From Hybos culiciformis (lineage: Eukaryota; Arthropoda; Insecta; Diptera; Hybotidae), in the NCBI GenBank assembly GCA_964007475.1, contig CAXFZM010000551.1:248001-312000 (forward strand): 64,000 nt of DNA, read 5' to 3'. Both the position numbers and the translations under genes were made by a program. Positions 21,511-32,179 of the stretch are shown in pieces. The notes beneath the pieces are model-generated. The model did no database searches. It saw only the letters and a list, made by a program, of their open reading frames with translations, and was not told the DNA's origin. Positions within the stretch are counted from its first letter, which is position 1; every line of letters starts with the position of its first letter.

Positions 21511-21582
21511 ATACCGTGGCTGAGTGGTAGTGTTGGCTGATTGCAATGCTAAGGACGCAGGTTCGAATCCCGAAGACGGCAT
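21511..21582 (+). tRNA. tRNA-like sequence (pol III A and B boxes)
   Basis: The 72 bases start ATACCGT and end ACGGCAT (a 7-bp acceptor-type stem with one mismatch). An A box TGGCTGAGTGG is present, as in Ser/Leu tRNAs, and an exact B box GGTTCGAATCC. The anticodon arm does not fold convincingly and the T stem has mismatches, so I regard it as tRNA-derived and not a working tRNA gene. It is one half of an inverted pair. Confidence 0.55.
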
Positions 21583-21787
21583 AAGAAAAATTCAATAAGA
21601 AGAAATTAGAAAAGAAAATAATAATATAAAAAATTCAAAAAAAAAAAAATTCAAAAAAAATAGAAATTCAAAAAAAAAAAAAATTCAAATAAAAATTCAA
21701 AAAAAAAAAAAATTCAAAAAAAATAAAAATTCAAAAAAAAAAAATTATAATAAAAAAATCCAAAAAATTTTTTATTTAATTTTTCTT

Positions 21788-21859
21788 ATGCCGTCTTCGG
21801 GATTCGAACCTGCGTCCTTAGCATTGTAATCCTCCAACGCTACCACTCAGCCACGGTAT
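21788..21859 (-). tRNA. tRNA-like sequence, inverted partner
   Basis: The reverse complement is nearly the same as 21511-21582: identical ends, identical A box and B box, with a handful of differences in the D and anticodon region. The similarity continues outside on both sides (ATAAGAAAAATT and AAATTT..ATACC), so the two form the arms of a hairpin about 95 bases long around an A-rich centre (21600-21777). Confidence 0.55.
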
Positions 21860-22160
21860 TAAAATTTAAAAATTTTTTTACGTCTTTTTGGTGTAAATTT
21901 AAATTACAACCTTTTGGCGTAATTTTTTGTTTAATATTACGACTTTATGTTAAAATTTTCTCTATTGGAAGTAATTTTGCATTAATTTCGCGTAAACTTT
22001 GATGTAAAATTTTTCTTTTCTAGAGTAATTTTACGTTACACCAAAATGTGTAAATATTTTGTGTTACACATGCAGAGTAAATTTACCACGATTATCGATG
22101 GCAATTTATTACCCTCGATAATCGTGGTAATTTTACATCAAAAACTTTCTAGAGTGTACT

Positions 22161-23472
22161 TATGTAAATATATTTTAACTTCATTAAATAATACATAGAC
22201 TTACATTCAAATTATAATAATAGTACTTATATTTAAGAAATTTTGACTACATTAAATAATAAAGATTTACATCCACATTGGTGTTCCTTTTTTTTTTATT
22301 TTGCAGAATTCACCATGAGTTTAATTTTTTCATAGGTTATTGATTCATAGGTTAATATTTTTAATCTAAGTTTTTTAAAACAATTATTGACTTTACCTGT
22401 TAAGATTTACACCGGACAATTATTTCAAAGTGCACTGCACTCCCTTATCAACGATAAATACCGATCAAAACTAAAATTGTTGTATCAATTTATTTCTTCT
22501 TTTTTGATAGATGTTACAGAATAAATTAATTTTTTCATTGTTTAAGGTTTTCAGTTTAAATGTTATACAAAGTTAATTTTTATTGTTTGTTGTTTTGTAA
22601 ACGGAAAGATGTAAATTTATTATTTTGTTTACTTATTTTTCACTTTGCTAATTATGTGTTTTTAATTTAGGTTTTAATTTATTTTTTTTAAATTTAAATG
22701 AATAAAAACAATGGAGATATTATTTCACCACTTTCTTTATTTTTTTTTAATTAATAGGGATTCCTATGCATCTAACAATTTTTCGTTGTTGACATTTTGT
22801 GACATTCCTAGCGATTCAATTAATATTCAATAGATATTACTGATGATAAACGGAAGTTTTAAGTAAAAATTTTTTCTGCGTTTCACTTAAATTCAATTTT
22901 AATAATTTAAATTTTATAATTTTGTATAATTGTTTTTTAGAAATCGAAATTAAATATTTTTTTTTTTATTTTGTCTCAAACTTTAATTGGTAAATTATAT
23001 TATTGATATTAAACATAAATGCAAAATTTATGATTGAAAATAACTTTTTGTTTTCAGTATTAATATTTAAAAATTGTATTCACTAATTTAAATTTTATGA
23101 TTTTGCTAGAATTGTTTTGTAGAAATCGATTTTAAATATTTTGTCAAACTTTATTAGAGAAATTATATGATTGATGTTACAAAATATATAATAATCAAAA
23201 GTTTTAAGTAAACATTGTCCTGTGTTTCACTTAAATTCAATTTCAATGATTTAAATTTTGGAATAAAGAAAAATGTATATTCGAATTTTTATTTTATTTT
23301 ATTTTTATTTTAAAATATTTATAAGTGTGAAATTTTTTTTTTGTTCTTTAAGTACTAAAATCGACTCTTTTTTTGAATTGAAGTATTTGTTTTTTAATAC
23401 ATTTTACTAAGCAATGAAAAAACTTTAAAAAATTTCTGTTGTTATATACAAAAAATATTAAACTTTCCTAAG
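22161..23472. other. No gene seen; AT-rich
   Basis: About 1.3 kb of A/T-rich sequence. TTTCACTTAAATTCAATTT recurs near 22880 and 23225 together with CGATTTTAAATATTTT, so part of this block is an old internal duplication. No protein-like frame. Confidence 0.4.
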
Positions 23473-23560
23473 CATCGCTCTAGCTTAATTGGTAAAGTCT
23501 TCGAAATAATTAAGCTAGAGAGGCGCTTTTTTCCCTGGTTCAATACCCCACCATCTCATT
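23473..23560 (+). repeat. tRNA-like/SINE-like sequence with hairpin
   Basis: An A box match TAGCTTAATTGG (23483-23494 region) is followed about 45 bases later by GGTTCAATACC, a near B box, and a 3' CCCCACC. CTCTAGCTTAATT is mirrored exactly by AATTAAGCTAGAG, which would fold the front half into a 13-bp hairpin instead of a D arm. Probably a decayed tRNA or SINE head. Confidence 0.4.
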
Positions 23561-24051
23561 GGTATCTCAGTTGATATTACAAGAGACAATTTTATAATAA
23601 TACCCACAATAAAACGACGAATATTAATAAAAAAAAAAAGTTATTTGGTTGAGAAAAAGAAGACAGAAGACGTTTTTGGTCACATATTCAAGAATCAGAC
23701 AAATTTTTTTATTGCATCTTTTATGTGCTACAACAACATCGTTTTGGAATATATTATGTGTTATATTAATAAGTGTATTTTAAGAAAACAACTTAAATTC
23801 AAACAAGAAGACTTTTTCATGAAATACCAATATTTAAAAAAAAGAAACTACTAAATTTGGTAATAATGTAATTTTTAATAACTGTAATGAATTTACATTG
23901 GAATAATAATAAAAACCTTAAAATAGAATAAATAACAATTGAATGAAAGTTTGGTTGAGCATCGCCAGTAGCTATAACTTGACTTGTTTATTGCGAATTA
24001 GATTCAGTCATTCAAATTGATAAAAACAGAAACGTTTTACAACAAATTTAA

Positions 24052-24400
24052 ATGGATTCATCACAACTACGATCACTTTTAAAATGTTATAAATCAACAA
24101 AAAAATATTTTATTGGGGTTTTTCCTTGTGATAATCTTCCTAAAAAAATTAAGAATAAGCCAGCAATGTTAATTGCAAAGACAGATCCATCCAACAAAAA
24201 AGGCCAACATTGGGTAGCATTTTATTTTTCTAAAAATAATGAAGCGGAATATTTTGATACATTTTGGATATAACCTTCAAATCCATATTTTTTAAAATTA
24301 TTGAGTGATAATTGAATCAGATTTGTAAGCAATAATAAAACTCTTCAAAATTTTTCGTCAAACTTTTGAAACTCAAATTACAATTATTAAAATCTAAAAA
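24052..24400 (+). pseudogene. Polinton/Maverick-type adenain-like cysteine protease, dead
   Basis: A 73-codon frame from the ATG at 24052 carries IGVFPCDNLP, GQHWVAFYF (His at residue 53) and EYFDTF (acidic residue near 66-69). These match the His and Asp/Glu of the adenovirus-type C5 protease found in Polinton and adintovirus-like elements, which matures capsid proteins. The frame stops at 24273. Protein-like sequence continues in other frames to about 24400. Where the family has its catalytic Cys the frame shows a TGA (24367-24369). No capsid, polymerase or integrase gene is seen nearby, so this is a lone relic. Confidence 0.6.
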
Positions 24401-24789
24401 CCAAATCGAAATCAAGTCAGAACATGTTTTTGAAAAAATAATCTTTGTAATTAATTGAATAAAATCAATTGAATCCAAATTACAATCACCAGGTGCTTAA
24501 TCCGTTCGAATCTCAAATTACAATTTTCAGGGGCGGAAAATATATTATACTCAGCATTTTTCAAATTTAGTTTTTTTAATAGAAATCGATTTTAAATTTT
24601 TCTACAAGTTTTTAAAAATAAATAATTACCTTTATAAATAATATTAAATAAAAAAACAATTTCAATATCAAATTACATTTATCAGCAGTTTTTCACCTCA
24701 ATTATAATTTCACAATTATTTGAAAATACATAATTATATATATTCACACATATTAAATATGGCTCCATTTAAAACTCTGGGCAATTTTT

Positions 24790-25080
24790 TTTTTTAACCC
24801 ACTTAAATCCGCTTAAATAATCCACTTAAAATCCGCTTCAATAATCCGTTTAAGTAATCCACTAAAAAATTCACCTAAATAATTCACAAAAAAATTGAAC
24901 TAAATAATCCACTTAAAAATTCACCTTAATAATCCGCTTAAAAATTCACCTTAATAATACGCTTAAATAATCCACTTAAAAAAATTCCCTTAAATAATCC
25001 GCTTAAAAAATTCACTTTAATAATCCGCTTAAATAATCCACTTAAAAAATTCACTTTAATAATCCGCTTAAAATCCACCT
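24790..25080. repeat. Degenerate tandem repeat (AATCCGCTTAAA units)
   Basis: Short units of about 15-20 bases, CCACTTAAA, AATAATCCGCTTAAA and AATTCACCTTAAT, alternate through the block. Confidence 0.65.
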
Positions 25081-25270
25081 AGAACTCTCATATAATACGC
25101 AGCTCCGCTTAAATTGGTCTAGAACTCTCATATAATACGCGGCTCCGCTTAAATTGGTCTAGAACTCTCATATAATACGCGGCTCCGCTTAAATTTATCC
25201 AGAACTCTCATATAATACGCGGCTCCGCTAAAATTTATCCAGAACTCATATAATACGCGTCTCCGCATGG
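25081..25270. repeat. 40-bp tandem repeat, about 4.7 units
   Basis: Units begin AGAACTCTCATATAATACGC at 25081, 25121, 25161 and 25201, and a shortened one starts at 25241. Units 1 to 4 differ by a few bases in the last ten positions. A related scrap (CCAGAACTCTCC) appears at 25711 beyond the nested hAT element. Confidence 0.85.
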
Positions 25271-25291
25271 CTACGCATAAATGGCTCCGCA

Positions 25292-25695
25292 CAGTGGTGG
25301 CTCTACCATATAGGCGAACTAGGCGACCGCTTAGGGCGCCAAGCTTTTTGGGGCGCCAAAGTCCGTTTTGCTAAATCCATATAATTTTTTTTTAAATATT
25401 TAAAATTATTTTCTTTAGTTTTAAAATTTATTTTGTTAAAATCAACAGTATTAGAAAATTGACAATAGTCGGCAATACACAATATCTATAGTAGTGAGCA
25501 CTCTACTCGTCCAAAAATATATTTTTTTTTAAAATTTATGTTCACGTTATAAAATATAATGCATGTTTAATATAAAAAAAATTTTATGTAAGATTTGTTT
25601 TTGCGATACACGGTTAGGGTGAAGAGGAAGGGGGCGATATGTATTAAATCTGACTAGGGCGCGAGGTTTGAAAATTTATTTTTCAGCCACCACTG
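25292..25695. mobile_element. hAT-type MITE, 404 bp, with exact 8-bp TSD
   Basis: Begins CAGTGGTGGCTCTACC and ends, reverse-complemented, CAGTGGTGGCTGAAAA. The 8-bp duplication GCTCCGCA is exact (25284-25291 and 25696-25703). The left end is followed by GGCGCC-type GC-rich sequence, common in hAT ends. No coding frame. Confidence 0.88.
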
Positions 25696-26531
25696 GCTCC
25701 GCACATTGCGCCAGAACTCTCCTAAACCATCTACTTTCTTGATTTTAAAACATTAATTGTGAATATGAAAAGAACTTTTTACTTAGAAAAAAAAAAATCT
25801 TTTTTTTTTTTTAATAATACAAAGATAGGTATTTTAAACTGATATTCTAAAAAAATAGTTTTTTCAATTTAGTTAAATTGTCGGTCCTGTGAAAGACTAT
25901 TATCCTGTAATGCAGGGGTGACAATTTAACTTTCAAGTCTTGCGGGCGACTTTTAACTAAATTAAATCTGGCGGTCTACGAGAAAAACTATATAAGAAAA
26001 ACTACCTAATTGAGACTTTAACTGCTTGACTTTGTCTTTTCGTACCTCGGAATGTAATGGAAAGTCAATTTCATAATGTTTGTGCACTGTTCGAAAATTG
26101 TTATGATTAATTTTAATATAGTTTTATTTAATAAGATGAAATAAAACGACGAAGATGATTAAAACCGGGGTCGTATAAAATACAACAATAGTGTATGTAA
26201 GTTCAAGATGAACTTAAAGAAAACCTTATCATAACAGAAATTATGATAAAAAGGAAAGTGGCTGACGTAGAGGCAAAAGAAAGTGCTCTACATGCCGAAT
26301 TTTCTCTGGTGCCGAGTCCACTGTCTTAGACATCCTGTTCATAGGCCTGGACTAAGCTCGCCGTTGGGTGGGTACGCGACAGTGAACACCAGTGTTCTCA
26401 TAACAAAAAAATGTCGGATGTCTTAAAGTAAAATAAAAGATTGGGAAGGTATAATGATGATAAATACTTCTTATTTATCACATTTTTACTTGCAAACAAA
26501 AGAAGGAATATTTGGAAACCCCGACCAACAC
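25696..26531. other. No gene; possible hAT end and GC-richer block
   Basis: GCAGGGGTGACAATTTAAC..CTTGCGGGCGAC at 25912-25956 looks like one end of a Charlie-like hAT; no partner end is seen. A block at 26260-26400 is much richer in G and C than its surroundings but shows no protein-like frame and no RNA family I recognise. Confidence 0.3.
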
Positions 26532-27936
26532 AAAAAAAAAAGATTACAAACAAAACCTAAATGACTAATTAGTCATTCTTCGGCTCGTGGCTTCTGCCAC
26601 CTATAGCCGGAGCTTAACATCGGAATTTTGCATATATAAGGACCTGAAAATTATTTTTATTCAGAAAAATTCATATTTGTTGTTTTTTTTTTTTTTTTTT
26701 GAACGATTTTATTACAAAAAAATTATAAGCGACAATTCTATTTTAAACTAGTACAATTAAAAATATGTTTCTTGATTATGTACATCAGATATTTTTACAA
26801 TTTTTTTTTTGAATAGGTAAAAACAAAATATTTTATTTATTTTTTTTTTTTTTTTTAGTTATGAATTTATGCATATATATAAAATTTTTATTACATAAAA
26901 ATTTTTTAAATTTTTGAAAGATAAATTTATAATTTTTTTTTTTTTCTTTAATTTGTAGGGTAAATGAACTATTTTTCATTTACAAATTTTATTTTTCTTT
27001 TTTTATTTATTTATTATTTTCATTAAGAAAAATATTTGAATCATTATGTATTTTTATACATGTTTTAATTTTGTATGTATAATTTTTGTTTTTATATATA
27101 TATACATATATAATTGTTTTTGTATATAATAAAATTTTTTTTTGTTAATTATAATTTTTTTCTTTGAAGTTGACCCATAAGATGATATTTGTTTTTTTGA
27201 TGATATCTCTTAGGTTTGAGTGGTCGTTGCATAAAATTCATTAACCTTTTTTTTCATATGCATAATGAAATATATAGAAGAAGAAAAAAAAAGAAAAGTA
27301 AAATAAAAAAATTGTCATGGTGGATATAAGAATAATTATATTTTTATGTTGATTAATTTTAAGATTTTTAGAAAAGAAAATTAGTAAAATTTTTTTGTTA
27401 GAAAAGAAATTTAGGAATTTTGTTTTCCACCACATATATATATGTATACATATACGCAGAGGCTTTTAACCAATCTTGTACAAACGTAAATTTTTTTTTT
27501 TTTTTTTTTTGATTTATAAGATTTCTTTATATTGGTCGTATTTTACCAATATTCAAAGTGAAGTAAAATTTTTCATTTGTACAAAATTGCCTAGAATTCT
27601 CTGTTTGTGGTGCATGCATAACCAGTCTAGTGGTAATCTTGGGTCACTTTACGCTAATCTTGGTCTAACCAGAGCCCGCGCGAGAGGTTAGAGCCAAGAA
27701 ATGACCTGAGATTATCACTTATGCAACCTGTTATGTTCGCCTCTTTAGTTAAATCCTAGGCCACGATTTCTCGTAGGCTCGGGGCTGAACCAAGAGTCGA
27801 TCAGAACAGGTGCATGGCCAGACGTACATGGGCTAAGTCTCCTGTATCTGTGGCGAATCAAGGCTAGATTTGCTCACAGAGCCAGGGGATCTCAGTACAC
27901 CATGATCTGGAATTTCCAACTTCTATAGCCAATCAC

Positions 27937-30055
27937 CAGGGGTGGAATTATGTAACTTTGTCGTTTTTGTGACAATCGACAATTTCAAACACGATCAATT
28001 TGTATGGACAATGAAAATTATTGCTTCGCGTATTTAATCATCATCATCTGTTGTATATTATATTTCTTTCTGGCAAAAAAAGAGTTTATTTCCTCTCTTT
28101 AAGAGAAAATATATACAAAGTAAAGCTTACTTCAAGAAAAGAAGAGTCCAAATTGTAAATGTGTGGGTTATAAAACTTAATAAAAACCTAAAATTTCAAC
28201 TGATTTATAGAGTGAACTTTGATTTATAAAATATTTAAAAAAATGTGAGCGCGGAGAAAAAAAAATTATGTACCTACTTTTTTTGAATTTAATAGACAAT
28301 TGTCGAAAAAAAGTTTAGCTTCACATAACTGAAATTATAGACAATTGTCTATCAAATAAAAACGACAGCTATTTTTTGGTCGTCAATTTTAAAACAATAA
28401 ACTAATAAATCAAAATTTTTTTTTTATAAAATGTCAATTTACTTTTATTCAACAAATGATTTTATTTCGTAACCATTGATAAGGATTACGTTTTTTTTTT
28501 TTTGTTTTTTTTTAATTATTTCCATTTCGTCGAAGGTTCAAACTGTTGTTGAATAAAGAATAAACATCTATAAGCATCTTAAACAAATAAAACGTTTTAT
28601 TTTTGAAGTGAATTAAAAACTTCAATAATAAGAAAGTCTAGATATTTGGCCATTAATTTCTAAATTATAAATTAACAAAAACTACAATGTATCATGTTAA
28701 AATTTTGATTTACGATTTTATGAATTGTAGGAGGTGAGAAGGGCTAATATTTAATCCTTGAATGGCAGTTTTCAAGATGCCTTATTGAATGTTATTTATT
28801 ATAGAATTTTTTTATTTTTGGACCATTTGATAGTTTAATATTTTTATCTGATTGACCATTATTGAAAGAAAATACTTGGCTTATTTATAAAAATAATTAA
28901 AATAAATTGTTTATTCTTAAACAATTGTTTTATAGTTATAATTTATTCTCTAATTAAATTTAATTTTTTAAACACTAAAAATCATTTAAATTAGTTATGG
29001 CTCCTAAAACCTAAATTTTTATAAAAATTTATTATTTCCTAGATAATGATCAGAAATTAAAATTATAAAATTTGAATTAGATACCAATGTAAATATGTAC
29101 ATAATTCAAGGAAGATTATTTGCTTTGACTCAGCTAAAAGATGCAAAACTAAAGAAGCACGTTTGATAAGTCATTCTATTGTTATGTTATTTATCTCTTA
29201 GATAATATTGTCAAGGAAGAAATATGAATCGGAACAAACGAAGTATGTTAAATATTAACACAAAATTTGACCCAAGCAGAAGTACTTAGTTCTGAATAAA
29301 ATAAAATCGGTTAAGAAAATAATCATTTTTTAATTAAATAAATACATTTTAATGAAGTAAAATAATGGTTTTGTTTTTCCAAAATTAATGAATTGATTGA
29401 AATATTTGTTTAAAATTTATCTTAAAAAGAAGTAGGTACTTTTAATCAACATAAAAGCATAAGTTAAATAGATGAGTTCTAAACATTTTTATGATTAACG
29501 AATTATAAATAAAACACAATTATGAAAAAGTGTAAAATAAGTATGCGTAATTTTCAAAAATTTCATAAAACCTTAAGGTTCACAATTTATGCGAAATTGA
29601 AGTGAACACCACACCACATACGAAATAAAAAATTTTCTATATCAATTTTCACGTTGCCATTATAAAGAATACAACTAAAAACCTTTTGTTAGTGTATGTT
29701 TTAAAATCATAAATACAGTATAAAATTTTTGAGTTTGTTTACTAAATTAAGAAATTATTGAGAGAGAAAAAATGTGGTTTAATATTTAAAAAAAATTCTC
29801 TACACTATATTTTTTGCGAAAACGATATTTAAAAATTCACGATATTTTTTCATGAAGCAAAAAAGTCGAATTGGTCGTGTTTGTGATCGAAGTCGACAAT
29901 TAAAAATTTTTTTTTTCGTTAATTTCTGAATAATATTATGAGAAATGTGATTTCCACCTATTAAAATTACATGAAGCAAAAAGTCAACAATTGTTAAATT
30001 TTGTGACAATTGTCGATTGTCGACCGGTGACAATTGTTATATGATTCCACCCCAG
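27937..30055. mobile_element. 2.1-kb TIR element, non-coding, copy 1
   Basis: The ends are CAGGGGTGGAATTATGTAAC and, reverse-complemented from the right, CTGGGGTGGAATCATATAAC (17 of 20). Near both ends GACAATTGTC-type palindromes cluster (27970-28000, 28290-28350, 29990-30030). No transposase frame is left. The TIR start is hAT-like, but no convincing target duplication is seen. The flanks (27595-27936 and 30056-30480) are GC-richer than the rest and look like one older block that the element split. Confidence 0.6.
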
Positions 30056-30775
30056 GTTAATACATTGTATTGACCTAAGATTGGCGTTTAGAAGGGCTAA
30101 ACCAGGTGGCATACCATGTACTGGATACTTCTACATCTACAGTGAATCCTCAGGTCAAAACAATATGTTTTAACCTAAAGATCCACTCCAGAGCAGTAGC
30201 ATCCAGGTGGCGACTGGTTTTGTCCTAGCTTCGGATTCTTGGAAAGGGTCAAGAATCCTCCACTAGGAGCGGGTGGTTTTGGGTTTATATCAGAAGCGGC
30301 GAGAACCTGCTAACTTCTGATATTAACCTTTGCTGGATCTGTCATCCTTAGCCAGTGGAATAAATCCACTGCAACCTCGGATGGCAGATTCCGGCACCTA
30401 AAGAAAAAGGGGTTAGGATCATATAGTCTTGGCCAGTGTGCTCACTTAGCCAAGATTATACAACCTAAAAAAAACATAAAAGAAAGCTTACCTTTTTTTT
30501 CATATGCATAATGAAATATGAAACTACCTTTGTAAATCGTTGTGCTTTTATATGATTTTTGAAAGTTTATTTACAAAAACAATTTCATACAAAATTCATT
30601 TTGCATATAAAAATCAATAAGGGTAAAAATTTGTCAATTATGCATTTTTTGATTGTTATTGATTTTATATGAACTTATTTTTATTTTTAAAATTAATTAA
30701 TTAATATAAAATCATGACCTATCGTAATATAAACAAAATTACACATTTAAAAATCAATTGACAAATTTTTAAACC

Positions 30776-30910
30776 TTAAAGAAAAAAGTAAACCTTCACG
30801 GTAATAAAATGTCGTTCAACGTTAGCTCTTTTAGGTAGTGCTACGTTTGAATTACAAATGAGACAAACACACTTATCTTCATCATTATGAAAAAAAATTA
30901 CTGTTCCCAT
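30776..30910 (-). pseudogene. hAT transposase N-terminal zinc finger, remnant, copy 1
   Basis: The minus strand reads HNDEDKCVCLICN..ALPKRANVERHF: the C2H2-type finger at the front of GTF2IRD2/ZBED5-like hAT transposases (CLIC....A...K.N..RH). Just upstream EWEQ is readable in another frame, as the family's E WEQ.YFF motif would require, so there is a frameshift. It is the same family as the remnant at 2-720. The rest of the gene is absent. Confidence 0.5.
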
Positions 30911-31437
30911 TCAGTATTATAATGGTACGTTTTAGTTTTTGTTGGCCGGTTGTGTCATTGGGGCTAAAACAAGAAAATAATCAAAGCTAAAATAAATTAA
31001 ATATGAAAATTAATTTTAAACACACTTACATACTCAAAAACTAAAAATGTTAACTTTTGTAAAGAATTTTTTTTAATAAAAAATTTTTGAAATTAATATT
31101 ATAAGCTAACGAAAACAATTTGATTTCAAAATTAAAATAGACAAGCACCTGTTTGTTGTATTTTATTTGTGTTGTTTTTTATTTTTTTTATTCCTTATCG
31201 AAGATTGTAGCGTCAATGTTTTGCTTTTATTTTATGGCCTGCTTGTTCAAACACATGAAATTAAATCTGATTATTAACAAACTGTATATATTTGAATTTC
31301 AAACTAAAAATTTACTACATTCTGAGTGTTATCTGACTAATATTATGTTTCTTATTGGAATTTTTTTGTCATATGAATCGAAACTTATTTTAAATATGTT
31401 TATAAAGTTGAAAATTCAATAAGTAAAAAACTGATTT

Positions 31438-31716
31438 TTATATGCAATTTTTTATAGCTACGCGGTCGACGCTTTTGCCACCCCTGCTGTAATGTTTGTT
31501 GGCATCATAGTGTAAATAAGATAAAATCAAATTTATTTGCAATAAAAACTTGTTACTTATTTTAAAATATAATAATGAACACAATAATTTTCTGTATTTT
31601 AATTTAAAATAATCTAGCACGTCTTTTAATTTCATTTCGTCCCACTGTGGCAATCGATAAAATTCGGATCGAGTACACTGTAATATATGTTCAAATTCTA
31701 CGTCGGACAAAAGACG
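31438..31716 (-). other. Possible exon of unknown protein, copy 1
   Basis: An acceptor-like AATTTTTTTTAG is followed by RLLSDVEFEHILQCTRSEFY..PQWDEMKLKDVLDYFKLKYR and a stop near 31438. It lies downstream of the hAT transposase pseudogene and could be an extra exon of that element or of a lost gene. Not recognised. The copy at 42962-43240 has one residue changed. Confidence 0.25.
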
Positions 31717-31838
31717 CTAAAAAAAATTAAAATGTTCAATAATTTTTGAATTAGTAGATTAGATAAGTAGTATTGCTGCTTTTACATTAAAATTTATAAA
31801 ATATTGAGAAAAAAATAGTTTTTAATAAAAAATATTGA

Positions 31839-32158
31839 CGGTACCGACTCGATCGTTGCAACTAATTAAAACCAGGCGAATTGGAACGACCGCGTTTGTT
31901 GCAACGACCGAGTATCATTGTTCATAAGGAACCTCTTATAGCAAACTTGCCGCACTTATATAGAATTTATCCGTCATCGTTGCAATTACTGCGATGAGTG
32001 TTCTATTTAAACTATTTAAACTATTTGTATAAAAATAATTTGTTGCAACGATCAAGTAAAAAATTTTGAAAGTTGCAACGACTAGGTCTTTCAGAGGAAA
32101 ATTTTAATGGTTTTTCGGTTGGAACGACTGAATAGTTGCAACTATCGAGTCCGTACTG
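31839..32158. mobile_element. Mariner-type MITE, 320 bp, copy 1
   Basis: Right end (reverse complement) TA CAGTACGGACTCGATAGTTG; left end CGGTACCGACTCGATCGTTG next to GA where TA is expected. TIRs match over about 24 bases with three or four differences. GTTGCAACGA or GTTGCAAC recurs about eight times inside. It sits just past the stop of the hAT transposase pseudogene. Confidence 0.65.
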
Positions 32159-32179
32159 TACTTACTTGGGACTAATTTC

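Larger units (their letters stand above)
20751..22160. mobile_element. 1.4-kb inverted-repeat element carrying tRNA-like pair
   Basis: Left end AGTACACTCTAGAAA; right end in reverse complement is identical over 15 bases. Both subterminal regions carry GTAATTTTAC and ATCGATAATCGTGG-like palindromes and TTTTTGATGTAA. No transposase is inside. Contents are a minisatellite (20935-21415) and two opposed tRNA-like sequences (21511-21582 plus, 21788-21859 minus). The target duplication is not clear, so the superfamily is open. Confidence 0.65.

Noticed and set aside
21511..21859. Two working tRNA genes
   Set aside because: A and B boxes are good, but anticodon arm and T stem do not pair well, and the pair lies inverted inside a TIR element.
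26260..26400. GC-richer block as a structured RNA gene
   Set aside because: No recognisable RNA family, promoter box or convincing fold could be pointed to by eye.
27241..27435. Small frames at 27241-27435 and 27476-27691 in both duplicate copies
   Set aside because: Poly(T)/poly(A) translations with no motif; preserved only because the duplication is young.
31153..31422. 89-codon hydrophobic plus-strand frame (also at 42677-42946)
   Set aside because: Looks like a membrane protein only because AT-rich DNA encodes Phe/Ile/Leu; no start context or family.
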